Below are positions 46,376 to 55,110 of a stretch of 64,000 bases of DNA, in pieces. Both the position numbers and the translations under genes were made by a program. A model generated the notes under the pieces. That model had not been told where the DNA came from and ran no database searches. It worked only from the letters and a program-made list of their open reading frames with translations. The DNA is from Neoaquamicrobium sediminum (GTDB lineage: Bacteria; Pseudomonadota; Alphaproteobacteria; Rhizobiales; Rhizobiaceae): assembly GCF_013240295.1 (NCBI RefSeq), contig NZ_JABETK010000005.1:62001-126000 (forward strand), written 5' to 3'. Each line of letters begins with the position of its first letter. Position 1 is the first letter of the stretch.

Positions 46376-47103
46376 GAGACCTTGCCCGCTGCCGCAAACC
46401 CGGCGTCCACCCCTTCGGCGCTGTGCGAGATGCGCTCGCGATTGAACTGCTCGAGCTTGGGATAGGTCCTTTTGAAAAGGCGCAGGAATTCCTCCATCGG
46501 TGCGTCGACGTAGAGCCCCCGATCGTTCACATATTCCATGTGCCGCTGGTCCTTGACGTCGAATTCGTGAAACAGGGCGTCGCTGTTGCCATCGAAGATT
46601 AGCGGCCTGACCCCGAACCGCTCGCACAGCTCCATGTTGAACGCAGGCGTGATCTTATAGGTATTGCCGTCGAGCCAGAGCTGCACGTAGCCGTGATAGA
46701 CGAAGAGATCGGTGCCCATCAGCTCCCGCAGCTTGGGCGTGTTCAGATGGTTGCGCACATCGGCGAATCCCAGCGCTGCAGGAATGTCGACCGCGCGCAG
46801 GCAGGCCGCCAAGAGGATCGCTTTGGGCACACAGAAGGCGGCCTCCGCTCCGGCGATGGCGCTCGCCCGGTAAGCATCGGCCGTCAAGGCGAAGGTGTAG
46901 GGATCATAACGGATACCGTCCCGCACCGCCTCGAATAGGCGGATCGCCTTATCGCTCTTCGATGCATCGTTGGGTAGATCGCGCAGAGCCCGGGCGACGA
47001 ACTGCTGGACCTCGGGGCTGTCGCTGTTCACGAAATACGTGGGCACGACGTATCTCGCGGCCTCTTCCGGGAGCTCTTCTTGGGAGGTCGTCATCATATC
47101 CAC
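46372..47103 (-). CDS. Transglutaminase-like (papain-fold) protein
   Basis: 243 residues. A transglutaminase-superfamily core is visible: SDKAIRLFEAVRDGIRYDPY, then AAFCVPKAILLAACLRAVDI with the candidate nucleophilic Cys, and later DLFVYHGYVQLWLDGNTYKI with the His and TPAFN. There is no signal peptide, so it is probably cytoplasmic. It is the first gene of the operon whose next genes are a MaoC hydratase and two dehydrogenases, and an operator-like dyad lies 18 bp upstream. Its job in CoA metabolism is unknown; amide hydrolysis or acyl transfer are possibilities. Confidence 0.78.
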   Translation of the reverse strand: MDMMTTSQEELPEEAARYVVPTYFVNSDSPEVQQFVARALRDLPNDASKSDKAIRLFEAVRDGIRYDPYTFALTADAYRASAIAGAEAAFCVPKAILLAACLRAVDIPAALGFADVRNHLNTPKLRELMGTDLFVYHGYVQLWLDGNTYKITPAFNMELCERFGVRPLIFDGNSDALFHEFDVKDQRHMEYVNDRGLYVDAPMEEFLRLFKRTYPKLEQFNRERISHSAEGVDAGFAAAGKVS

Positions 47104-47120
47104 CTTCTGGGAGAAGCAAT

Positions 47121-47136
47121 TCTAACACCTGTTAGA
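47121..47136. promoter_or_regulatory. TetR-type operator dyad TCTAACA-cc-TGTTAGA
   Basis: Perfect 7-bp arms around a 2-bp centre, in the 83-bp gap between the CoA-transferase stop (47187) and the transglutaminase-like start (47103). The same arms with a different centre (ga) occur at 50784-50799, and the flanking A/T bases also agree. It probably controls the minus-strand operon 47103-41612. Confidence 0.72.
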
Positions 47137-47186
47137 TTAATGGACCACGCTGCCACCGTCAATGGTTCGGCGTTCTTGGCGGTGTC

Positions 47187-48313
47187 TCATGGGTCGGGCA
47201 GCCCGAAATAGCGGTTGTCACGTGCGAGATCGGGCGCGGCCTCGTCGCGGGAGGGCGGCGCGCGAAAAGCCGGCGCGATCGGAAGCGGCAGAGCGGGTAC
47301 GCGCCGTTCCCCGATCGCACTTGCCGGCCGTATATGCCACGCTTGGCAAAATGGTCGTCGGATGCCGCCTCGGCCGGGGTCTTGACCACCGTGCAGCAGC
47401 AATCGGCCTCGGCCAGAAGCGGTTCCCAGTGCGAGGCCGGATGTGCCGCCAAGAGGCGGGCAACTTCGGCAGAGCTTGCTTGCGGATCGGCGAGGTCGTC
47501 GCGCAGCTCCGTCCTGAGTCCGATCACCTGGCAGAAGGCCTGCCAGAACTTCTCTTCCAGTGCCGCCACGGCGATCTGCCGCCCGTCGGCTGCGGAATAG
47601 AGCCGGTAACGCGCCAGTCCGCCCGTCAACCGGTCGGCGCCATTGCCAATCGGCTCTCCGGCGACAACGCCCTTGGCATGAGCCCAATAGGCGAAAACGA
47701 AGGCACCTTCGGCCATGGCGATATCGAGATGGGCGCCCTGCCCCGTACGATCGCGCTCGCGCAGGGCGAGCAGGATATTGAGCACCGCCGGGTAGCTGCC
47801 GCCCCCAATGTCGGCCACCAGCGCGAACGGCATTGTCGGCTGCTCGTCCGGACCTCGACTGAGCGACAGGATTCCGGCGTCGCCGACATAGTTCAGGTCG
47901 TGGCCGGCAAAATCCCGTTTCGGCCCGGTCTGTCCGTAGCCGGTGATCGAGCAATAGACGATGCCCGGATTGATGGCACGCACCGCCTCATATCCCAAGC
48001 CCAGCCGATCCATCACGCCGGGGCGGAACTGCTCGACCAGGACATCGGCCTTCTCGATCAGCGGACGGAGGCTCTCCACCGCACCTTCAGCCTTCAAATC
48101 CAGCGCAATCGATTTCTTGCCGCGGTTCAGGATCGCGTAACCGATGCTGACGCCGTCGATTTTCGGCGCCGAATGACGCGCGTCCTCGCCCGTGCCGGGG
48201 CGCTCCAGCTTGACAACTTCCGCCCCGGCCTCGGCTAGCATCAGGGTCGCCAAGGGGCCAGGCAGAAGCGTGCTGAAATCCAGCACGAGAATATCGCTGA
48301 GCGGCTGAGCCAT
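47187..48313 (-). CDS. CaiB/BaiF-type CoA-transferase, frameshifted near its C-terminus
   Basis: Class-III CoA-transferase of ~375 residues. It begins MAQPLSDILVLDFSTLLPGP with LMLAEAGAEVVKLERPGTGE and SIALDLKAEGAVESLRPLIE, then ITGYGQTGPKRDFAGHDLNY, which carries the catalytic Asp. One base is missing in the run 47295-47297. In the restored frame the protein ends DNRYFGLPDP at 47187; unrepaired, it runs to 47159 with an unrelated tail. It moves CoA between acids and may recycle the thioester intermediate. It is the last gene of the DUF35-thiolase-MaoC operon. Confidence 0.87.
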
Positions 48314-48324
48314 GTTCGCTGTCC

Positions 48325-49182
48325 TCAGGCGAAGCGGGCTGCGCCGTTGTTCAGCACCACGACCTGACGCTCGGGGATCGAGGCTTTGAATCGGGCTTCG
48401 TTGCCTTCCCGCCAGATATGAAACCGCACCGTCTCGCCCGGATAGACCGGGGCGGAAAAGCGCACATCCAGTCCGGTCAGCCGGCTCGCGTTATAGTCGC
48501 AGAGCGTCTTGAGAATGGCGCGGGCCGCCAGCCCGTAGGTGGCCAGGCCATGCAGGATCGGGCGCTCGAACCCTGCCGCACGGGCGACCTTGGGATCAGC
48601 GTGCAGCGGGTTGTAATCGCCCGACAGGCGATAGATCAGCGCCTGGCGTGGCAGCGTCGCAAGATCGCAAACATGGTCGGGCTCACGCTCGGGGATGGAC
48701 GCAGGCGTCGGTCCCGGTTTGTTTTCGCCGCCAAACCCGCCGTCGCCGCGGCAGAAGGTCGACATCGAGACCTTGGCCAGCGTCTCGCCACTGGCCGCAT
48801 TGATGATGTCACGGCTCAGATAGATGACCGCGCCGCGCTCTTCGCCCTTATCGGAGATCTGATCGATCCTGGTACGGCCGATCAGTTCACCTTTGACCGG
48901 CAATGGCTTGTAGACATCCAGCCACTGCTCGCCGTGCAAGACCTTCTTCCAATCGATCCCGGTGCGCGGATCGCGCAGCCAGAAACCGGGGTAGCCAAGC
49001 GTGACGGCCATTGACGGCACGACCATCAGCCCGTCCTCATAGACATAGGCTAGTTCTTTTTCGTCGGTCGGATTCTCGCCAAAGCCCAAGCCAAGCGCAT
49101 AGAGCATGGTGTCGCGCTCGGTGAGGGTTTGCGCTACATCTTCAAACTCCCAGTTGGAGAGAGCCTCATAATTGAGCGGCAT
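48325..49182 (-). CDS. Two-domain MaoC enoyl-CoA hydratase 2
   Basis: 285 residues with a double hot-dog fold. The N-terminal half (RDTMLYALGLGFGENPTDEK, MVVPSMAVTLGYPGFWL) is the degenerate domain. The C-terminal half has the hydratase-2 motif YRLSGDYNPLHADPKVARAA followed by GFERPILHGLATYG, with catalytic Asp and His. This is the layout of eukaryotic MFE-2 hydratase and of bacterial steroid-pathway homologues. It lies between the thiolase-like and CoA-transferase genes. Confidence 0.9.
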   Translation of the reverse strand: MPLNYEALSNWEFEDVAQTLTERDTMLYALGLGFGENPTDEKELAYVYEDGLMVVPSMAVTLGYPGFWLRDPRTGIDWKKVLHGEQWLDVYKPLPVKGELIGRTRIDQISDKGEERGAVIYLSRDIINAASGETLAKVSMSTFCRGDGGFGGENKPGPTPASIPEREPDHVCDLATLPRQALIYRLSGDYNPLHADPKVARAAGFERPILHGLATYGLAARAILKTLCDYNASRLTGLDVRFSAPVYPGETVRFHIWREGNEARFKASIPERQVVVLNNGAARFA

Positions 49183-49203
49183 CGCTTCGCCTCCCCAGTC
49201 GTC

Positions 49204-50354
49204 TCACAACGTGTTCTCCGAGCCCAGAATTGCAGTGACCTGGCTCGACAACGTGCCGCCGTTGCCGTGGGCGAGCGCCAGATCAATATTTGCGATCTGA
49301 AGTCCCGGCGCATCGCCCCGGATCTGGCGGGTCGCCTCGATCACCGTGAAGATGCCGTACATGCCCGGATGCACGCAGGAGAGCCCGCCGCCGTTGGTGT
49401 TGACCGGCAACTCACCCCCGGCGCGATCCGCCCGCCCTCGACGAAGGCCCCGCCCTCGCCCTTCTCGCAAAAGCCCAAATCCTCCAGAAAGAGGATCGTG
49501 TTGATGGTGAAGGCGTCGTAAAGTTCGACCACGTCGATGTCGGACGGAGTCACCCCTGCTGCGGCAAAGGCGCGCGCACCCGACTCCCTGGCCGCCGTGA
49601 CGGTGAAATCCGGCATCTGAGAAATCTGTCGATGCGTGCTCTCGGCGGCGGAGCCAAGAACGTAAACCGGCGGCTTGGGGAAATCCCTCGCCCGCTCGGA
49701 TCGAACCATCACGATCGCCCCGCCGCCATCAGTGACGAGGCAGCAGTCGCGCACCGTCAGCGGATCGCTCACCATGCGGGCGGCGAGCACATCCTCGCGT
49801 GTCAGGTCGCCGCGCGCGAAGGCCTCGGGATTGTGCTGCGCCCAGGCCCGCGCGGCAACCGCCACATCGGCCAGCTGTTCGCGCGTGGTGCCAAATTCGT
49901 GCATGTGCCGCGCCGCCGCAAGAGCATAGGCGGAGATCGGATAGCGCGGGCGATAGATCTGTTCGTAAGGCGGCGGCCGCGAGGCCGTAACGAGCTTGCC
50001 CGACCCACTGCGCTGGTTCGAGCCGTAGACGATCAGCGCCACATCGCACAACCCCGCTGTGAGCGCCATGGTGGCCGCGGTGATGTAGTTGACGAACGAA
50101 GAGCCGCCGGTCATCGTCCCCTCGACGAAACGCGGGCGGATGCCAAGATATTCCGCCGCCATCAACGCTGGCATGCTGTCTTCCATCATCGTGCAAAAGA
50201 GTCCGTCCACATCGGACAGTTTCAGCTGCGCATCCGCCAGTGCCGCCAAGCCCGCCTGCGCCATGATGTCGTAGGCCGTCAGTCCGGGCGCCTCGCCGAA
50301 GCCGGCGTGTCCGGTGCCCACGATCGCAGATTTGCCGCGCAGCTTGTTCTCCAC
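49204..50354 (-). CDS. Thiolase-fold protein lacking the Cys nucleophile (Ltp2/aldolase-like), frameshifted as sequenced
   Basis: About 383 residues from GTG 50354, repaired for one missing base in the run 49415-49419. It belongs to the SCP-x/lipid-transfer thiolase group: KLSDVDGLFCTMMEDSMPAL, then EGTMTGGSSFVNYITAATMA where biosynthetic thiolases have a Cys in xxCGSG, and a C-terminal NTNGGGLSCVHPGMYGIFTV. The lack of Cys at that position argues against thiolysis and favours the retro-aldol cleavage known for Ltp2 with a DUF35 partner. The DUF35 gene lies 4 bp upstream, which strengthens this reading. The substrate is unknown. Confidence 0.82.
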
Positions 50355-50358
50355 CTCT

Positions 50359-50736
50359 TCAGCCCCCTTCCGGCCTGCACAGCACGGCGGGGGTGCCGTC
50401 GATCTCTCCCGCATAGGCGATCACCGCCATGCCGATCTCCACGTCAGGAGGCGCAACGCCCTCAACGCGGCTCATCATCCGAACCCGTTCCTCCAGTTCG
50501 ACGATGCAGACATTGTAATCGCCGCCCCTATCGGGCGCGCGCCTGACGACCGTTGTGGTATGGATCTCGCCCCTGCCCGAAATCTCGTGTGACGTGAACG
50601 ATGTTGCGTAACAATGCGGACAGACCACGCGCGGGAAAAAGTGGAAACGTCCGCACGCGTTGCACTTGGGAAGAACCACCTTGCCTTCTGCCAGCCCCCT
50701 TCGAAAGGCTACATCCGGGCCTTCGTGCATTCTCAA
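50359..50736 (-). CDS. DUF35 (zinc ribbon plus OB-fold) partner protein
   Basis: 125 residues. The N-terminal rubredoxin-like zinc ribbon is LPKCNACGRFHFFPRVVCPH plus C, i.e. two CxxC pairs. The C-terminal OB-fold (GRGEIHTTTVVRRAP to YNVCIVELEERVRMMSRVEG) completes the DUF35 architecture. Such proteins bind acyl-CoA and form complexes with thiolase-fold aldolases. The gene is first in its operon, 4 bp before the thiolase-like gene, and downstream of the operator at 50784-50799. Start 50736; an ATG two codons later is possible. Confidence 0.87.
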   Translation of the reverse strand: MRMHEGPDVAFRRGLAEGKVVLPKCNACGRFHFFPRVVCPHCYATSFTSHEISGRGEIHTTTVVRRAPDRGGDYNVCIVELEERVRMMSRVEGVAPPDVEIGMAVIAYAGEIDGTPAVLCRPEGG

Positions 50737-50783
50737 CCACCCTTCCCTAACTGCGCTTCCAGGTCATCTGAGTTGACGATATT

Positions 50784-50799
50784 TCTAACAGATGTTAGA
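50784..50799. promoter_or_regulatory. TetR-type operator dyad TCTAACA-ga-TGTTAGA
   Basis: Second copy of the dyad found at 47121-47136, identical in both 7-bp arms. It lies in the 101-bp divergent gap between the DUF35 operon (minus) and the CoA-transferase operon (plus), so one site could repress both directions. A candidate regulator gene is not in this window. Confidence 0.72.
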
Positions 50800-50837
50800 T
50801 TTCTGGCAAGCTCAAAATTCACGCGTTCGAGAAGAAT

Positions 50838-52001
50838 ATGAACATCGACGAAAAGGGCCCGCTGCATGGGCTGCTTGTGGTTGCGCTAGAACAGGCGGTT
50901 GCCGCGCCATTCTGCTCGTCGCGCCTTGCAGATGCGGGTGCCCGGGTCATCAAGGTGGAGCGCAAGGGATCGGGCGATTTTGCTCGCGGATACGATAGAG
51001 CGGCGAACGGGGAAAGCGCCTATTTCGTCTGGCTTAACCGGGGCAAGGAATCTCTGGAGCTTGATATCAAGGACCCAGACGATCGTGCGCTGCTGGAACG
51101 GATTCTCGCCCGCGCCGATGTGTTCCTGCAGAACCTCGCCCCCGGTTCGCTCGAAAAGCTGGAACTGGATTCGGCATCGCTGCGCGCGCGTTTCCCGCAG
51201 CTCGTCACCTGCGATATCACGGGCTACGGCGATGATGGGCCGATGCGTAATGCCAAGGCCTATGACCTGCTTGTGCAATGCGAGAGCGGACTGGCATCGA
51301 TCACCGGCACGCCGGACGGACCCGGACGGGTCGGCATTTCGGTGTGCGACATCGCCACGGGCATGACCGCCCATGCGGGGATTTGCGAAGCGCTGATCGA
51401 ATGCCAGCGCACCGGGCGCGCCCGCGGCGTCAGCGTGGCGATGTTCGACACCATGGCCGATTGGATGGCGGTGCCGCTTATCTTTCACGATTGTGCCGGA
51501 CGTCCAACGCCTCGGGTGGGCCTCAGTCATCCGGTGATCTGCCCCTATGGCGCCTATACCTGCCGCGATGGCGGCCAGATCGTACTGTCGGTGCAGAACG
51601 AGCGCGAATGGGCGCGCTTTTGCAACGCGGTTCTGAAGCGGCCCGAACTCGTTGAGGATCCGCGTTTCGACGGCAATGACAACCGCAACCGCAACCGGGA
51701 TGTGCTGCAGCCGATGATCGAATCCGCTTTCGCTGCGCTCGACAGGGCGCAGATGCTGGCGCTCCTGAGTGAAGCCGACATCGCCTCGGGCGCGGTCAAC
51801 GACGTCGCGACGCTTTCCAGCCACCCGCAGCTCGACCGGACGCTCATTCAGTGCCCGTCGGGCGAAATTGGTCTACCGACACCACCGATTCGCAGGTCGG
51901 GCGAAAATGTGCCGCTGGGCGCCTCGCCTGCGCTGGGGGCGCATAATGCGGCGATCCGACGGGAGTTCGCCGCGCCCGTGGCGGGTGAGGACCAGACATG
52001 A
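50838..52001 (+). CDS. CaiB/BaiF-type CoA-transferase
   Basis: 387 residues with the class-III layout: APFCSSRLADAGARVIKVER, YFVWLNRGKESLELDIKDPD, ITGYGDDGPMRNAKAYDLLV (catalytic Asp in AYDLL) and C-terminal LLSEADIASGAVNDVATLSS. The gene is intact. It starts 38 bp after the operator dyad and overlaps the next CoA-transferase by 4 bp (ATGA). The pair may form a heterodimer or act on successive acids. Confidence 0.9.
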   Translation: MNIDEKGPLHGLLVVALEQAVAAPFCSSRLADAGARVIKVERKGSGDFARGYDRAANGESAYFVWLNRGKESLELDIKDPDDRALLERILARADVFLQNLAPGSLEKLELDSASLRARFPQLVTCDITGYGDDGPMRNAKAYDLLVQCESGLASITGTPDGPGRVGISVCDIATGMTAHAGICEALIECQRTGRARGVSVAMFDTMADWMAVPLIFHDCAGRPTPRVGLSHPVICPYGAYTCRDGGQIVLSVQNEREWARFCNAVLKRPELVEDPRFDGNDNRNRNRDVLQPMIESAFAALDRAQMLALLSEADIASGAVNDVATLSSHPQLDRTLIQCPSGEIGLPTPPIRRSGENVPLGASPALGAHNAAIRREFAAPVAGEDQT

Positions 52002-53164
52002 GCAAAGCAAGACCCGCACTTCTGTCGGGGGTCCGGATCATTGACATGACCTCGGTCGTGTTCGGTCCCTTGGCCACGCAGATGCTGGGTGATCTGGGGG
52101 CCGACGTCATCAAGGTAGAAAGCCCCGAGGGCGATATGCTGCGCCAGGTGCAGCCGGCTCAAAACCCCGGCATGGGTGCAGCCTTTCTGGGCGTGAATCG
52201 TAACAAACGCAGCGTCGTGCTGGATCTCAAGACCGATGACGGCCGGCGGTCTTTACGCCGGCTTTTGCGCGACGCCGATGTCTTCATATCCAGCATTCGC
52301 CCTGCAGCGCTGGCCCGCTTGTCCTTGGCACCGGACGCCCTGCGCCGTGAAAATCCCCGCCTGATTACCGTGGCTGCCGTGGGCTTCGGGTCGGACGGGC
52401 CGTACCGCGACAAGCCCGCCTATGATGACAGCGTTCAGGCGGTCTCGGGCATGGCGGGGCTGGCCACGATGCGCGACCCCGGCGCGCCGCCCTCCTATGC
52501 GCCAACCATTCTGGCCGACAAGTTGGGCGGAGTCACGGCGGCCTGGGCGGTCATGGCCGCGCTCTACCACCGGGAACGCACCGGCGAGGGGCAGCATGTC
52601 GAGGTGCCGATGTTCGAAACGCTGGCGTCGTTTCTGCTGGTGGAGCACATGGCCGCCGCGACATTCGAAGACCTCCCGCAAAGCTTCGGCTACAGCCGTA
52701 TGCTGGTGCCGCATCGCCGTCCGGTCCAGACGAAGGACGGGTATATTACCATCCTTCCCTATTCCAACGCGCAATGGGCCCGCTTCTTCCGCGCCATCGG
52801 ACGTGAAGACATGCTCTGTCATCCGTGGGTGACGAACATGGACGAACGCAGCCGCAATATCGGCGCGGTCTATGACATGGTAGCGCAGTTCGCGCCGTCG
52901 CGGACCACACAGGAATGGATCGACTTGATGGAGGAAGCCGACATCCCGGTCATGCCGGTGAGCATGCTGCCCGACCTGCCGCAGGATTCCCACATCAAGG
53001 CAACCGGCTTCTTCCAACGCGTGGCGCATCCCACCGAAGGCGCCATCTGGACAACCAAACCTCCGGTGAAGTTTTCGGCCACGCCGGCGCGGCACGATCT
53101 GCGCACCGCGCCGCGCCTTGGTGAACATAGCGAAGAGATTCTGAGCGGAGTGGTGGAGGACTGA
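51998..53164 (+). CDS. CaiB/BaiF-type CoA-transferase
   Basis: 388 residues, intact. SGVRIIDMTSVVFGPLATQM is followed by LGDLGADVIKVESPEGDMLR, GVNRNKRSVVLDLKTDDGRR and GFGSDGPYRDKPAYDDSVQA with the catalytic Asp, then a C-terminal EEADIPVMPVSMLPDLPQD. It is different enough from its upstream neighbour to be an older paralogue rather than a recent duplication. It is last in its short plus-strand operon and converges on etfA, with 220 bp between in which I see no gene. Confidence 0.9.
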   Translation: MSKARPALLSGVRIIDMTSVVFGPLATQMLGDLGADVIKVESPEGDMLRQVQPAQNPGMGAAFLGVNRNKRSVVLDLKTDDGRRSLRRLLRDADVFISSIRPAALARLSLAPDALRRENPRLITVAAVGFGSDGPYRDKPAYDDSVQAVSGMAGLATMRDPGAPPSYAPTILADKLGGVTAAWAVMAALYHRERTGEGQHVEVPMFETLASFLLVEHMAAATFEDLPQSFGYSRMLVPHRRPVQTKDGYITILPYSNAQWARFFRAIGREDMLCHPWVTNMDERSRNIGAVYDMVAQFAPSRTTQEWIDLMEEADIPVMPVSMLPDLPQDSHIKATGFFQRVAHPTEGAIWTTKPPVKFSATPARHDLRTAPRLGEHSEEILSGVVED

Positions 53165-53384
53165 ACGGCTTTCCAGCTCCGGAAACCATCACGCGAGCAT
53201 GAGCCGCTGGCGGCGGTTCTTCGCGGCGCTATAGGATTACCCTCGCGTCAAATCTGTAGCAACTATGCGTCGCACGGTTTTCCCGCTTTCTCGCGTTGTC
53301 CCGGGAACATCTTGTGTTCCTCGGCGGCCCGGCTCGTAAAATGGGCGGCCAATTAACCAAGGCGAGATCCTCGAATAACGCGTC

Positions 53385-54314
53385 TCAGAGCTTCTCGATC
53401 AGCTCGGGTACGGCTTGGAAGAGGTCAGCCACAAGGCCGTAGTCGGCGATCTGGAAGATCGGGGCGTCCGGATCCTTGTTGACTGCGACGATGATCTTGG
53501 AATCCTTCATCCCTGCAAGGTGCTGGATCGCCCCGGAAATGCCCACTGCAACATAGAGCTCGGGCGCCACGACTTTGCCGGTCTGGCCGACTTGCCAGTC
53601 GTTCGGCGCGAAGCCGGCGTCGACTGCGGCCCGCGAGGCGCCCACTGCTGCGCCAAGCTTGTCGGCCAGCTTCTCGATCAGGGCGAAGTCTCCTTGCGAG
53701 CCGACGCCGCGGCCGCCAGAGACTACGACCCCGGCAGAGGTCAGTTCGGGGCGGTCGCTTTCGGCCACCTTGTCCTCTACCCATTCCGACAGGCCCGGAT
53801 CACCGGGCACATCTACGGTCTCCACCTTGGCCGGGCCGCCCTTGCCGGCGGCCTTGAAAGCCGAGGTTCGGAGGGTCACGACCTTCTTGGCGTCCTTCGA
53901 TCTCACCGTCTGGATTGCGTTGCCGGCATAGATCGGGCGCTCGAACGTTTCAGCATCGACAACGCCCGAGACATCGGAGATCACCATCACGTCCAGTAGC
54001 GCGGCCACCCGCGGCATCACGTTCTTGGCGTCGGTGGTGGCCGGGGCCATTATATGCGAATAGTCGCCCGCGAGGCTTACGATCATTGCCGCAGTTGGCT
54101 CGGCAAGGCGGTGGCTCAGCGCCGGATGCTCGGCCACCAGAACCTTCGCCACGCCCTCGATCGTCGCGGCTGCCACGCCGGCGGCTGCCGCCGAAGCCCC
54201 GGCGCAGAGCACGGTAACCTCGCCCAGCACCTTGGCGGCATTCACCGCCTTGGCGGTGGGGTCCAGTGCCAGTTCGCCGTCATTTACTTCGCCCAGCAGA
54301 AGAACAGCCATCAC
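53385..54314 (-). CDS. etfA: Electron transfer flavoprotein alpha subunit
   Basis: 309 residues. The N-terminal domain starts MAVLLLGEVNDGELALDPTA. The C-terminal FAD domain is typical: VVSGGRGVGSQGDFALIEKL, DAGFAPNDWQVGQTGKVVAP, LYVAVGISGAIQHLAGMKDS and VNKDPDAPIFQIADYGLVAD. It carries electrons from acyl-CoA dehydrogenases to ETF-quinone oxidoreductase. It overlaps etfB by 4 bp. A dedicated ETF within the island suggests high flux through the dehydrogenase pair. Confidence 0.96.
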   Translation of the reverse strand: MMAVLLLGEVNDGELALDPTAKAVNAAKVLGEVTVLCAGASAAAAGVAAATIEGVAKVLVAEHPALSHRLAEPTAAMIVSLAGDYSHIMAPATTDAKNVMPRVAALLDVMVISDVSGVVDAETFERPIYAGNAIQTVRSKDAKKVVTLRTSAFKAAGKGGPAKVETVDVPGDPGLSEWVEDKVAESDRPELTSAGVVVSGGRGVGSQGDFALIEKLADKLGAAVGASRAAVDAGFAPNDWQVGQTGKVVAPELYVAVGISGAIQHLAGMKDSKIIVAVNKDPDAPIFQIADYGLVADLFQAVPELIEKL

Positions 54315-55069
54315 ACCAACCCCCTCTCTTTGAGTTTCGCCACCAGCGTATCGACATCCGGCACGATCTCGCCAGCCTGGCGTGTTTCCGGCTCGGCCGT
54401 CTTCACCACTTCGAGCCGCGGGCTCACGTCGACGCCGTAATCCGCCGCCGTCTTCTCGTCGAGTGGCTTCTTCTTGGCCTTCATGATGTTCGGCAGCGAA
54501 GCGTAGCGGGGTTGGTTGAGGCGCAAATCGACCGTCACGATCGCCGGCAGCTTGACCTTGACGGTCTGCAGCCCGCCGTCGACCTCGCGCGTCACCACGG
54601 CGCTGCCGCCCTCGACCTTCACTTCCGAGGCGAAGGTCGCCTGGCTCCAGCCCAGCAGCGCCGAGAGCATCTGCCCGGTGGCATTCATATCGTTATCGAT
54701 CGCCTGCTTGCCGGCGAGCACCAGGTTCGGCTGCTCCTCGTCGATCACCGCCTTCAGGATCTTCGCCACCGCCAGGGGCTCGATGTCCTGATGCACATCT
54801 GCGGCCGCCACAATCAGGATCGCGCGGTCCGCCCCCATCGCCAGCGCCGTTCTCAGCGTCTCCTGCGCCTGCTTCACCCCGATCGAAACTGCTACGACCT
54901 CGTCCGCCGTACCCGCTTCCTTCAGACGGATCGCCTCCTCAACCGCAATCTCGTCGAAAGGGTTCATAGACATCTTCACATTCGCGAGATCGACACCGCT
55001 CCCATCCGCTTTCACGCGAACCTTCACGTTGTAGTCGATCACGCGTTTGACGGGCACGAGCACCTTCAT
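54311..55069 (-). CDS. etfB: Electron transfer flavoprotein beta subunit
   Basis: 252 residues, MKVLVPVKRVIDYNVKVRVK, with SMNPFDEIAVEEAIRLKEAG, VVAVSIGVKQAQETLRTALA and the AMP-binding region VLAGKQAIDNDMNATGQMLS. Full length, with the conserved recognition-loop end DVSPRLEVVKTAEPETRQAG. It is transcribed with etfA and lies downstream of a crotonase gene, 41 bp away. Confidence 0.96.
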   Translation of the reverse strand: MKVLVPVKRVIDYNVKVRVKADGSGVDLANVKMSMNPFDEIAVEEAIRLKEAGTADEVVAVSIGVKQAQETLRTALAMGADRAILIVAAADVHQDIEPLAVAKILKAVIDEEQPNLVLAGKQAIDNDMNATGQMLSALLGWSQATFASEVKVEGGSAVVTREVDGGLQTVKVKLPAIVTVDLRLNQPRYASLPNIMKAKKKPLDEKTAADYGVDVSPRLEVVKTAEPETRQAGEIVPDVDTLVAKLKERGLV

Positions 55070-55110
55070 CGGCGTTTCTCCTATGACTGTTTGAACGTCT
55101 TTGGCCGCAA

